Shown here one piece after another: positions 1-11,300 of a DNA stretch of 64,000 nucleotides. The notes beneath the pieces are model-generated. The model saw only the letters and a list, made by a program, of their open reading frames with translations. It did not search any database and was not told the origin of the DNA. A program made the position numbers and the translations under genes. Origin of the DNA: Antedon bifida (lineage: Eukaryota > Echinodermata > Crinoidea > Comatulida > Antedonidae); the NCBI GenBank assembly GCA_963402885.1, contig OY727099.1, positions 21,099,001-21,163,000 of the forward strand, given 5' to 3'. The stretch's first letter is position 1. Each line of letters starts with the position of its first letter.

Positions 1-140
1 TCTTTATTTGACAAAACATGTGAAGTGCCCATATATGGACATGATGATGTCATAACACTACCATATTTGGGCACATCACTATCATTATTCGGACATATCA
101 CACCTTTTTTCACATAGTTTGATAGTGTAGACAGAGCCTT
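1..140. mobile_element. truncated MITE, right part
   Basis: The right end reads TTTGATAGTGTAGACAGAGC followed by TTA. It matches the right terminus of the complete 159-bp element at 46810-46968, and the two share internal text (gatgatgtcat, actaccatatttg). The left end lies outside the window. It appears to be a nonautonomous DNA transposon of the family described at 46810. Confidence 0.6.
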
Positions 141-1734
141 AGTATAGTTGGCATGTAAATGTTAGGGAAATCGAAGGGCAAATATTGACTCCCTGTAATG
201 TATTGTTTTCCCTGAAAACAGTTTAAATTTAACATTTACTTTTGGGAATTTGCGACATGAGATAAGTATATTAAAAGTTAGTAATCTTATTTTATCTAAT
301 AAATTGTTTGTTTTGCCCACGTATGTTTGCTACGATTTTGCAACGACTGTATTTGTATTCAGATTCACGGGTTTGATAAAGTTAGGAGCAGTGAACGCCA
401 ACGCCACTCAGTTACGATATTCAGCAATGGCAAATATGCGAAGATCGTTTATCCCACTCTGAAAGTGAGGTCTTGACGCAATTGCAAGCTAAGAGACACT
501 GATACTTAAGTTATTCTACATATCTTCAACAGTATAAGGTTAGTAGCATTAGAAAATTCTGCTTAAAACAGTTCTTTGTTTTTACCAAGTTTTCTTTCTT
601 TTAGCCCTAAATCTGAAATTATTCAAGGCTCGAGTGTATAACATAAAAAACTTCATTTCTAGTAAATAACGCATATTTTAAGGTTTGAAAAGGAGGTGTA
701 CTCAGGGCTTTTCTTTCTGTTATTTACGTCAGTACCGTATATTGATATTAGTAGGGGTACAAACAAAACAAATCATATAAACTAGAGAGTGAGCTCGCTT
801 CGCTCGCTCCCCATCTAGGAAGTGTAGACGATGGTTCTCGGAATGATAATGACTCGAGTAAAAAGTTTTAGAAGGACATTCTGGCCTGGACGATTTCAAT
901 CGGTTACCATTATTTAAATGCTTTTGATATTCGTAAAACTAAACCTACTCACTAACCTGTTTCACAGTGTCTTAGATGATTAATAGCGTTTTACGTATAG
1001 TGTTTATTGTATATATGAAAAGTGGTAAATATGAATAACAAATGCTTGGTAAATTGTAGGCCTAGATAACAGTTCGATGAAATCTACTCAAAAATAGTAT
1101 AATTGTGTTATAAATATAATACAATATTGTGTTTATACATGTGGATGGGCGTTAATTAGATGGTATTTGGATGAGAGGGAGGGGTGGGGGGTTGGTGGTG
1201 GCGATAATTATTTTAATTGATGTTTTATTGGGGAGGTGTTCCGGCGTTTATTCAAATAAATACCATCCTAATTGGTATAATTAATACATTATTCCACGAA
1301 ACAGTGAGCCGTTTTGGCCTAAGAAGGAAGACGTTTTAGACGGCTTGCAACATGGGCAGAAGTATCCCAGGGTCCTGACGAGACACATATAGCGCATGCA
1401 TAGTATACATAAAGTCCTGGCAGCTTACTCAACAATTCTCTCGATGTAATTTTATATAATTATTTCCCACAATTTACTCCTATGTTTTATGAATATATTT
1501 AATTTGATCTTTATGTACTACAGTACTATACTTTCACACGCGCGGTCCGAAAATAAACAAAAAACCAAACGGCCAACGTTGAAACAGGGAAACCAACCAT
1601 GCAGGGAACTTGCAATGTGATTGACACACCTTACCGTCAACCCGGAAATTACTTACCGCGCGTAGAGTTAAAATTTACCGATTGAAATCAGAAAATTTCT
1701 TAAAAAAACCTTTATAATATCTTCCACAATATCG
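141..1734. other. no gene recognised
   Basis: AT-rich noncoding sequence with no long or domain-bearing frame. A short G-rich run (GGGAGGGGTGGGGGG) near 1180 could form a quadruplex. I see nothing else I can support. Confidence 0.5.
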
Positions 1735-1880
1735 TAATAGTGGAAACTAATGTTATCAAATCTACGTTTCGCGGTACATCTGAGATAGATAAGGTAGGTA
1801 TCCAAGGCGGAGATTAGTACCGAAGTTTTTCCATTGTGCTCGCCTATGTCAGAATTAACCATAATTTATATATAGAAACA
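1735..1880. repeat. 140-bp recurrent repeat, copy 1
   Basis: This block recurs at 53638-53776 and 63420-63580. The shared core includes ggtatccaaggcgga and ttgtgctcgcctatgtcaga, and ends in aattaaccataatt. All three copies are on the same strand. Copies 2 and 3 keep an open + frame across the core, but copy 1 has a stop (TAG) within it, so coding is not established. The repeat may be the end of a longer dispersed element. Confidence 0.65.
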
Positions 1881-1959
1881 AGCAGTTTCTGAGAAACCAG
1901 AAAAAAACTAAACTAAATAATTAAATTATTTGTTCAGCAGTAAGGTGGTTAGTTGTAAA

Positions 1960-2350
1960 GGTCTTCATGTTGTCATGTTACGTCACGTCTCCTCCTCCTT
2001 CTCTCGCGTGCGCTGCTGCTGCATGCTTGGATGAGAGCTGCCGCAGCTTGGCGAGACGCACTCTCTACATCCCGATCGAACAAACCTTATTTAATTTAAT
2101 TTATTTTACCATCTTTAAACGACACCAATCAAGTGAGTCCAATCTCTATTCGTAGCGTCGCTGCTGAGGCCTAGGTCTACCTAGGCCGAGTCTGATTTAC
2201 ATCTTTGGCAGGTAGTGACGATTCAATTAGCCTAGCTTCTGGTTCAAACGAATAACCATGTCAGTACAGTATTTTCGTGAGGATCGAAGAGCGACTCGAA
2301 TGAGAGAGGAGGAGGAGGAAAGCCAAAAGCAGGCGCATGCGCACAGATTG
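1960..2350 (+). promoter_or_regulatory. GC-rich patch, candidate promoter
   Basis: This is a GC- and CpG-richer island in AT-rich DNA. It has CRE-like ACGTCA text (GTTACGTCACGTC near 1978-1990) and an NRF-1-like palindrome, GCGCATGCGC, at 2333-2342. A possible splice donor (GGCAG|GTAGTG) lies near 2210. The gene 1 DED exon at 4065 begins with a splice acceptor just before its ATG, so an upstream 5'UTR exon is expected and this patch is the best visible candidate. The link to gene 1 is inference. Confidence 0.3.
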
Positions 2351-3430
2351 ATTGACTCCTTAGAAAGTAAAAATCACCAACTTGGCCCAAATGGATAGTT
2401 TTTTTAATTACGTCAATTACTCAAAATGAATTGGTCAACCCCTAAAAAACACATCAGAAATGAAAATTTGGCTTATGAAGACTCGGAAAACATAATTTTG
2501 TTGAAGAGTTGTTATCCAATTACATTTGAATACTACGAAAACCCCAGTTATATAATGCATGTCAAACAGAAGGTTCCGGGTTCGAATCTCGATATTACAT
2601 TTCCTTATCTTTATCGTTTTAAAATAATTCTTTCATTTTCAGTACTCAGAATTTGTTCTGTGCCTGTGATGTTTATATAATGGCCTAGTACGTCATTTTG
2701 TTGTCTTTCTTTTGTTGTCACGTCACCAACGTTATATATATATTAATATAATAATATAATATATATATTAATGTTTTATTAAAGAGGGAACACTAATTTT
2801 ATATTGGTGATTATTTTATTAGAGAAAACAGTACTTCAACCACAGACAGAATAAACTTTATCTGGCTTTACCTAAACACTACAAGCAAGCTTATCATAAG
2901 CGTGGTTTATTCGTACTTAGGCCTACAATATCAATAACAAATACACTTGTTGATATTCCTAGAGTGAGTTATTAATCTAAGAAAGTTTAGAATTCTCATG
3001 GTTGAATAAAAATAGGGATTGTAGACAGGCAACACTAAGAAATGCAAACACCAAGTTCAGGAGTAGGGTTTAGCATGACGCATCATGAGATCATTGTGTC
3101 ACTTTGTACACACTCTACAAAATAAAATTGAAAAACTGTCCAACTTTTCAAATCCGAAGATATAACATAAAGCAAATATGTTTTTACTTATTTACACATA
3201 CGTAAATGTACTGGCGTTAATCACTGAATCAGACTAATTCTTACATGCTACAGATTCGAATAGTGACTCATGATTTTAATTTCAAACTTATGAATTTATC
3301 ATGTTTTTATTTTTATTCTTCCAACATTTTAGAACCAGTAGGCGATTATTTGATTTGATTTTGAATTGAATTGTCCAATACATTTTAGATGATATCAAAT
3401 ATTCTAATTACAATATTATGAAAACGAAAT
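2351..3430. other. no gene recognised
   Basis: AT-rich sequence. An isolated pol III box-B-like GGTTCGAATCTC near 2579 has no convincing tRNA fold around it. An AT-only near-palindrome lies at about 2732-2775. Nothing else can be supported. Confidence 0.45.
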
Positions 3431-3990
3431 ATCGTAAATTTCAGTTGCAATCATCGGCTAATATTATAATGTTGACCTGCTTAAATAGGAAACGTATCCA
3501 AAACATACATTTTTTGGTAATTTATAATGATAAGGAATACTAAAATACTTTAATTTATTTTAATGCTCTGATTAGAATAACTAAATTTCTGTATCTGATA
3601 ATAATCTTTAAATATTTTGAACTATTTATCCCTTATTACTATAACTAAACGGTGGCTGGACGATTCAGTATTGATCATTGTAATTTGCTATAACAGTAGT
3701 AAACTATATAGTATTTGCTTTGTACCTCAGTCGTTGCATTCTTGCTTTTTGTGTTTATATTACAAAGTAAGCAAGCAAGTTCTAGATCAATTGTATTACA
3801 TCACTTCACAACAATTTTACAGGCCTATTATTAGTAATAACGAATAAAAAAATAATATACCCAGACTTGTGCACCCGCTAGCAGCGAGTAATCTGCAATA
3901 ATAACAACAATAATTTTGTATGTTGTTTTGTTTATATGGAATGTTATTCTGAAATAAAGTAATCAATCAATCAAACAAAAATAAGAATAA
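3430..3990. repeat. diverged copy of the 28-44.8 kb tandem unit
   Basis: It shares with the later array the ordered text tgtatctga, ttactataac, tttgtacctcag, caaagtaagcaagcaagttc and gatcaattgtattaca. It is clearly older and more diverged than copies at 28.3, 33.4, 37.4, 41.4 and 44.4 kb. It lies just upstream of the gene 1 DED exon, as the last array copy lies upstream of the gene 2 DED exon. A short (ATCA)n run near 3960-3975 resembles the 3' tail of a CR1/L2-type LINE. Confidence 0.65.
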
Positions 3991-4077
3991 CAATGCATAT
4001 CATGGTGACTACCTTCAGTTGTCATGTTGAACAGAAATACATTTGTAAACGTTTGTTTTTGCAGACACACGAACAAA

Positions 4078-4591
4078 ATGTCAGACAAGTTTAGAAAGTT
4101 GAAAGCTGAACTCAGTAAGCATTATGAAGGTGAAGACTACAAGTTGCTGAAATTTTGCTTATTTGATATTTTACCACTAGAAAACCTTACAGATCAAACT
4201 TCCATTGGACATGATTTATTCAATACACTTGGTGACCGTGGTGTTATGTCACATAATGATGTCAAAATTTTGTTGGAGATCACACAACTAACAGGTCCGA
4301 AAGAAGCTGAACGTCTTGTAAATCAGTACATGAAAGATAACAATATTACAAATACCGAGGAAAATAAATTGTCGTCAGACCGAAAACGACTCTTTAATGC
4401 TGTTATACAATCTGAATCTCCTGCTGCATTAAAGAGAGTTACTGCAAATTATGAACTTAAAAGGTTTAATTATACACGTCTCTGGGATGTAATATTTCAT
4501 TTGGAGAAGGAAAGCATTTTACCAGACCAGTTAAATGAGTTTGCAAGTCTTCTTGGGAAACGAGCCCAGAAAGTACTGGGCCTAAGTACCG
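4078..4591 (+). CDS. gene 1, exon with death effector domain (DED)
   Basis: This is the N-terminal exon of a DED-NACHT-LRR receptor-like protein. The first ~95 residues fit a DED: an F/L-rich first helix, the LLKFCLFD stretch, a LFNTLGDRG turn and a LLEI...AERLVNQYM last helix. DEDs mediate homotypic binding in caspase-8/FADD-type signalling. Residues ~100-170 hold a second helical block ending in KRAQKVLG. I chose the ATG at 4078 over 4024 because tttttgcag at 4056-4064 is a splice acceptor, and the same acceptor-to-ATG layout occurs in the second copy at 45982-46002. The exon ends at a GT donor (4592) in phase 1, like the paralogue. It is about 55-60% identical to the 46002 exon by eye. A CARD or other death-fold domain is the alternative. 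Confidence 0.72.
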
Positions 4592-5193
4592 GTAAATATT
4601 ATTTTTCTTGATTCCATTGTGACGTCAGAATAGTTAATTAAATCGTATTTTTCAGAGATAGAACATACAATAAATGGTTACAAAAAAAAATTTTAATTAT
4701 AAATTATTAGAAATTATAGGCCTAATATCATCACTAAGATTATGTTACTACTTGAAAGTACTATAATACAAAATGAATAAACTGAACTTAACCCGTTATT
4801 GAATTAAAGAAACCTCAAGTTGTAATGTCAATATTTGAAATGATAATGTTTAAATTTAATTCTTTTCTGATCTTTCGATATTTATTTGTTAAAGTGTTAA
4901 ACTTATTGTGTATATCAAGTAATCTGTAAAAAAGTATACTGTACACGTCTTAAACTGGTTCTGCCATTATTTAGAGTAAATTGAAGCAATCTCAGTCGTA
5001 CATAAAACCAGTGAAACAAATACAGTAAATACTAAAATTGGACATTTTTAAGAACTGTATCGGCTATTTTATTTGGCCATTCTGTTTTACATTTTTTAAA
5101 CAAGTTCAGTATTTACCGTTTACGAATCTACTAATTGGTCGATTGGTATTTAATACATTTTAAATAAATGTTTTTTGGATTTTGTTTTTACAG
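4592..5193 (+). other. gene 1 intron
   Basis: A 602-nt AT-rich intron that starts GTAAAT and ends TTTTTACAG. I see no repeat or RNA gene inside it. Confidence 0.55.
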
Positions 5194-5238
5194 ATTTTTA
5201 TGATAGTTCAACGTTACCTAATCAGGGTAGTTATGACG
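5194..5238 (+). CDS. gene 1, 45-nt linker exon
   Basis: A 45-nt exon bounded by tttttacag at its 5' side and the strong donor G|GTATGT at its 3' side. Both ends are phase 1, so it can be skipped or duplicated without changing frame. Joined to the previous exon it encodes an Asp-first, polar 15-residue linker (DFYDSSTLPNQGSYD). Exons of exactly the same length and phase occur at 15101-15145 and 48882-48926, which is the main support. No transcript evidence. Confidence 0.6.
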
Positions 5239-5531
5239 GTATGTATACTGTTTATTGTTGATAAATGGTTACTAAACGCCACAATATAATTAAAAATGTA
5301 TTTTGAGATATTATAACATTATCACTTTACAAAGCGCTTATTATAAGAACCGATTATCCTGTGATTTTTGTTTTTAGTGTATTTTTAAGATTTTGTTTTA
5401 ATTTGCCACTGATGGTGGTTCGTTTTGTTTTAGTGAGTTATTCCACAATTTCGAATCAAATGTTGAAAATGTATGTTCAATTGATGATTTGTGAACACGA
5501 AGAGCATTATCTTTTGTAACACCATGTTATA

Positions 5532-6026
5532 GAGAGTTTTCGCAATCTTACGAATGCGATAACAAAAACGGATACGTCACGCACACGTATTCGTTTTCGT
5601 AAGCCAGTAAAAAATCTGTTTCGCATGGAAACGAAATATTGAGGGCGCCGTCCAAAATATGACTGCGGTAAATTTGAGCGAAGCACAGGTACGTGTTGAT
5701 TGGTGCTTGGCTGCCTAGGCCTGGCGTAACATCAAAGCGAGTGAGGACTTTAAAAACTGTTATTTATCAAAATTGACCTAGCATTTTAGTAAATTACTTT
5801 CAATAAATCTATAATTATATTATAATCAAGAATCATTCTTGATTTAAATGCAAAATGTGCAAAATAGATCAAAAACTATAATCGTTTTGAAGTTACGAAT
5901 ATAACTGGTGATATTCGTAAACACGAATACGCTTTACGAATATGAAATGGGGATCAGCTCAAAAGTTTCATAAATGTGTGACAAATCCGTTTTTGTTATC
6001 GTATTCGTAAGGTTGCGAAACCTCCC
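5532..6026. mobile_element. MITE M1, 495 bp, TA-flanked
   Basis: Terminal inverted repeats pair GAGAGTTTTCGCAA at the left with the complement of TTGCGAAACCTCCC at the right, and the match continues through TTACGAATNCGATAAC. TA flanks both ends (5530-5531 and 6027-6028). There is no coding capacity. The TA flanks resemble a Tc1/mariner-type target but the superfamily is not proven. The same family recurs inverted at 6214-6556. Confidence 0.72.
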
Positions 6027-6213
6027 TATTGCTTAATAATTCACACATACAGACCGGCGCAATATAACACAATACAAAATTACTGTATAAAGACCAGAGT
6101 TGGCATTTATCGTTATTATTAATTTGCAAACCGTCTTATCATAAACATTGTCTTGCATGCTTGTATTACTTGAAAAAGAAAAAGAGCACAAAAGTCGGAA
6201 ATACCATATATTA

Positions 6214-6556
6214 GGGAGTTTTCGCAACCTTACGAATACGATAACGAAAACGAATACGTCACACATTTGTGAAACTTTTGAGCTGATCCCCATTTCATAT
6301 TCGTAAAGGGTATTCGTGTTGACGAATATCACCAGTAATAATTCGTGACTACAAAACGAGTATAGTTTTTGATCTATTTTGCATTTGAATCAGGAATGAT
6401 TCATGATTATAATATAATTATACTTTTATTGAAAGTAATTTACTAAAGTAATTTACTACAATTCCAGGTCAATTTTGATAAATAGCAGTTTTTAAAGTTA
6501 TTACGAAAAACGAATACGTTTTTCGTTATCGTATTTGTAAGATTGCGAAAACTCCA
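6214..6556. mobile_element. MITE M2, 343 bp, inverted relative to M1
   Basis: Same terminal repeats as M1 (GGGAGTTTTCGCAACCTTACG ends), flanked by TA. Internal text such as gagctgatccccatttcat is the reverse complement of M1's atgaaatggggatcagctc, so M2 lies in the opposite orientation, shortened by internal deletions. Only ~190 bp separate the two, so together they form a large imperfect inverted repeat. Confidence 0.72.
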
Positions 6557-6558
6557 TA

Positions 6559-7075
6559 TTTCCTCCATGGAAATACATCCGCAAATAATTCGCTCTAAAC
6601 TTAAATCAAATCAACATTTTTATCAAATACACTTTTCTAAAAGTAACTCACTGCTGGTTAGTCGAATGAGTCGTACCTATCCCGATATATTAGTTTTGCT
6701 TGCCCAATTTCTAGGCCATCTTACTGAAGATCAATATCATTATTTTAGTGTCCACGATACCGAACGTTCGATGTTCTGGCCCAGCGCGCTCGCGTTGTCA
6801 AAACAATATTTTTCTGTTGCATAGATAAGACGAAATTGTTAACTATAAAGCAAGAAATATATTTGCTAAGTATTATTGATAAATTCGACTTAAGCACAAT
6901 CAAGGATTTAAGGCAAAGTTAAAACGATTTTTTTTGCTAAGCAAGTTTCATAAATCCGGCCCCTGAACTTCAAATGTTGAACTTTACTGTTTGCTAAACT
7001 GACAACTAATGCAATTCTTTCAAAACTGGACTAGTACGAGTACCCCATGTTACCAATCTTTCAGAACAATCTTGA
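6559..7075. other. no gene recognised
   Basis: Intronic sequence of gene 1 in my model. I see no domain-bearing frame, RNA gene or repeat. Confidence 0.45.
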
Positions 7076-7391
7076 AGCTTTTGTAATTATAACTGAAGAT
7101 TTCTTTTGATACTACGCCAATGAGCGAATTATTGCAATTGTTTCATGCTCTAACATTCTGTTCCATACGTTGCAATCGGGAATACAAAGTCTTCAGCAGT
7201 TTAACCTGTGCACAAATAATTGTAAGAGAAGTACTTTCCCTTGCCATAGTGATTCTTCTTCTTTCTTGTGTGCCATTGAATTTTATATTGACACAGAGAA
7301 GTTGAATTTGTCGTTTAAGGATGGTTGAAATTGGTTATATGATTTTGTTCAGCATCGCTTTTGCTTTTGTAAGATTAAAACATAATCCAGC
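7076..7391 (-). pseudogene. decayed LINE reverse transcriptase, 3' half
   Basis: Read on the - strand, this continues the reverse-transcriptase frame broken off at 13485. The sequence directly next to the LTR reads AGLCFNLTKAKAMLNK, the usual block after the FVDD motif in non-LTR elements. Farther on, FVFPIATYGTEC matches the conserved block beyond the RT palm. The frame shifts between these blocks and has stops, so it is dead. The clade is uncertain. Confidence 0.7.
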
Positions 7392-7782
7392 TGTCATAAT
7401 ATTTATGTTCTGATTCCCTGTGTTTAGATAAGGATGCTTTAGACTAGGTCTGCTTAATTTTATTAGCCAATCAAAATCGTATAATTTTGGAGGGAAAATG
7501 TTATCCTCCTCTGAAGCCCCTAATTTGCATGTCCAGTATAAGAGTAGAATGTAATAGATATTAGAGAAGAAGAGAGAATAAGATCAAAGTAGATAGACGT
7601 ATAGATTATAGAGAAGAAAGGTCTAGACTGGTAGAAAGATGTATTAATCGAGTTACAAGAAATAAAAGTTTTAGTTGAATACAGTATACTTTTTGTATGA
7701 GAAATTATTCAGTGTCAGTGTACGTCGCGTGAATATATATACGCCTGAGAACGCTCGGAACCAACTCCATATATTCACTACA
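7392..7782 (+). repeat. 5' LTR of the Gmr1-like element
   Basis: 391 bp, TGTCATAAT...CACTACA, with no difference from the 3' LTR that I could find by eye. AATAAAAG near 7660 is a likely polyadenylation signal, and pol II start signals are expected inside the LTR. Confidence 0.93.
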
Positions 7783-8370
7783 TGGTGGCAGCGGTAAAAA
7801 TTTTTGTTTAAGAAGAAGAAGAAGAAGAAGTGACAGTGCCTACTCTACGGGCCTGTTAAATCGGTAACCAAAAAGTTAAATGGTTACGAAGATCTGGATT
7901 CCTGACAGTTTTTATACCGTTGTTTGGATATTACAACGAAGAAGAAGTACTGTTGAGCTCAAGACTGCTGGATATTCATCGGAGATATATATTCACCGAG
8001 ATCTGAAAGAAGAAGACTGAAGTAACAGAAGGAAGCCCAGTAAATTTTGAGAAGATTTGCAAAGTTGACTTTGTAAACTATTTTTATTTCGAAAGTAAAT
8101 TTTTGTACGGAGCGAACTTGGAACGATTGATTTTGTGATTTGTACTTTGTTTTTGGATATTGCATGTTGGATTTTGTATTTTGAAAGGAACGTTGTTTGT
8201 GACTCTGAAGTAAATTAATTTCTTATATTGTATTGCATTTAAAATTTTTTTGTGGATTTCATATTTTTACATATCTGAATGGAATCAAGGTAATACAAAT
8301 ACTTTTATAACATATTTTGTATACATAAGTTTACAAATTTCATTAGTAAAATTGTTATTAGCATGATAGC
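7783..8370 (+). promoter_or_regulatory. primer-binding site and untranslated leader
   Basis: TGGTGGCAGCGG begins directly after the LTR at 7783. A TGG start pairs with the CCA end of a tRNA primer; the tRNA species is not determined. The rest is an AT-rich leader with a GAA-rich run (7811-7830), leading to the gag-pol ATG at 8371. I see no separate gene in it. Confidence 0.75.
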
Positions 8371-11300
8371 ATGACAACTTTAAGATCGGGTAAAAATATA
8401 GATAAGACTATGTCAGAAAAAGATACTAGGGAAGATATGGTTGACCAAGAAGAGGTTGACCAAGTCAATGAAATGTATGATAAAATGGCTAGGGATATTG
8501 ATTTGCCCAAAATACCAGGCGGTATGCCTAAAGATATGATGCTCGAATATTTTCGAATGAAGTTCGAGGCCGAAAACAAAAAGTTAGAATTACAGTACCA
8601 ACAAGACCAATTAAGATTAGAAGCAGATATAGAGCAAAGAAAAATTGAATCACAAGAAAGAGTGAAAATGATGGAATTAGAAAATAGGTCTAGCTACAGT
8701 AATGCTAGGAATGTAGTAGATGAAATGAAGGTAAAGGTTCCTACTTTGAAGGAATCAGATGATATTGATATATATTTTAGAACATTTGAACACTTGGCAG
8801 AAGCCACAGGTTGGGATAAGAATACGTGGGCCGCTAGGTTAGCACCTGAACTGTCTGGTAAAGCTAGGACAGCCTATGCATCCTTAACCGTACAAGAATG
8901 TGTAGATTATGATACCTTAAAGAAGGCAATCTTAGAAAAGTATGATGTGTCCGCAGAGACCTACAGACTTAAATTTAGAAATTCAAACAGAGTTAAAGAT
9001 ATGTCCATCAGGGAATGGCTGAATGAGCTCTCCCATTATTTAAAATGTTGGATGAAATGTGCTAATGTAAAAGAAGATGATGCTGCAGGCATTATTGAAA
9101 TGATTATAATGGAACAGGCACTTGATAAAATGCCGGAAGACCTGAGGCTTTATCTTAGAGATAAACAAGTAAATAAGAGCTATGATATGGCTATGATAGC
9201 CGATGATTATATAGCTAATAGAGGTGGCCGTGGCTATTGGAATGCCGTAAATTCTGAAAATAAGCCTACGTATTATAAGGGCCAAGAAAATAGTAAACCT
9301 AAGAATAGTACGACTCAGAATAACCCTGGAGCTAGGCAGCAAGGATACAATAGGTATCGTGGAAGGGGAGGCAAATTCCATAACTATGGTAGAAATTTCC
9401 AACAGAGAGAACCTTCAAATGAATGGATTAATGGCCTATGCTTTAATTGTAAGGAGAAGGGACATAAAATAGGGGATTGTCCTAAGATGGTAGCAAAAGG
9501 AAAGACTAGTGACGCTAAGAAGGGCCCGAATGTGAAAGATGGCTTAAGATGTGAAGGAATAAAATCAGATAGACCCCAAGTAGTTATGGATAGTGTAGAA
9601 AATAAAATGGAGAAGTGTACACTACCAGGAAAATTAGAAGGACAGGATATAACTATGCTCAGAGACTCGGGATGTACCCAGTCAGCTGTTAGGGAAAGTC
9701 TAGTGCCTAACAAATGTTACTTGCCAGGAAAATGGGTTACGTTAAGAGGTATAGGAGGCGATATTACAGTCCCCTTAGCTGAGGTAGCTATAGAAAGTAA
9801 GATAGTGACAGGAAAAGTGATTGTAGCCGTAATCGAAGGATTACAGAGGGACATGTTATTGGGTCATGATTTGGACCAGAATTGTGGGGAAACAATGGCT
9901 AAAGAAATGTTCGTCCTAACTAGAGAGCAAGCCAGAATAGAAAATGATGCTAGAATACAAGACGAAATGATATTGTTAGGGAAAGATAGTAACTTTAAGC
10001 CGATAGAAGAGCCGCCTAAAGAAACTAATGTACAATTGTTGAAAACAGTAGTAAATGACAACAAAGTAAATAAAACTAAGTATTTAGATGATATGAATGG
10101 AACAGAAATGAATAATTTATTTGACGAAAATGAGGATATAAAAGCTAAAGATAAAACAGTCAAACGTAAAACTTATGAACAACAGCACAAGCTGAACCTA
10201 ACTAAACAAGAACTGATCAAATTACAAACTAATGATGACTCACTCAAAGGAGTGTTTGATAGGGTAGTCCCTATAGAAGAAATAGGTCAGCATAGGGTAT
10301 GTTTCTTTATGAGACAAGGTATATTGATGAGAAATTGGAGTAGTATTAAAGATAAGAATAACCAAGTGGAACAGATTGTATTACCCACTCAGTGTAGACA
10401 GGGTGTATTACACTTAGGTCATAATGTGCCATTTGCAGGTCACATGGGTGTTGAGAAAACTAAAAGTAGGGTACTGAACCAATTCTATTGGCCAGGTATA
10501 TTTAAAGATGTGGTAGTCTATTGTAAAGTCTGTAAGGAATGCCAAAAGGTAGATAAGGGTAAAAGTAAAAGGAAACATACTTTGATACCATTACCGATTA
10601 TAAGTACACCATTTAAACGTATAGCGATAGACATTGTTGGACCCTTATCTAGAACAAGCCGTAATAACAAATATATGCTTACTATAATTGACTATGCTAC
10701 GAGATATCCGGATGCTATCCCGTTACCCAATGTTAGAGCTGAAACAGTAGCCAGGGCTCTAATAGAAGTCTTTACTAGAGTAGGATTACCCGAAGAGATT
10801 GTACATGATCAAGGAACTAATTTCATGTCTTCAATTATGCAATCTATATGTAGTATGTTGGGGATTAATCAATTAAAGACTACAGTGTACCACCCCCAAA
10901 GCAATGGGCTTGTTGAAAGATTTCACGGTACATTGAAGAATATGATAAGGACACTTACAGTTAAGCAAAGAAAAAATTGGGATGACTACATACCCCCCTT
11001 TCTGTTTGCATACAGAGAAGTTCCTAGTAAAGCGACGGGCCATTCACCTTTTAAATTGCTTTATGGTAGAGAGGTGAGGGGACCCTTGAGTTTACTCAAA
11101 AGTAATTGGGTAGAGGATGAAGAAACATCTACTGATGTTATCAAATACATGTTAGACATAAGAGAAAAAATGGAGGAATTAATGAAAGATGCTAATGTAA
11201 ACAAACTTGAACAACAAGAAATTATGTCCCACAATTATAACAAGAATGCTATTGATAGAGAATTTGTAGAAGGGGACAAAGTGTTGATATTCCTTCCAGT

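Noticed and set aside
3617..3847. 76-residue open frame upstream of the gene 1 DED exon
   Set aside because: It falls in the diverged tandem unit, and the matching positions in the other units are not open.
4024..4077. N-terminal extension of the DED protein from the upstream ATG
   Set aside because: The splice acceptor at 4056-4064 interrupts it, and the paralogue at 46002 has no matching extension.
6543..6824. 93-residue open frame
   Set aside because: No domain, no splice support, and its start overlaps the end of a MITE.
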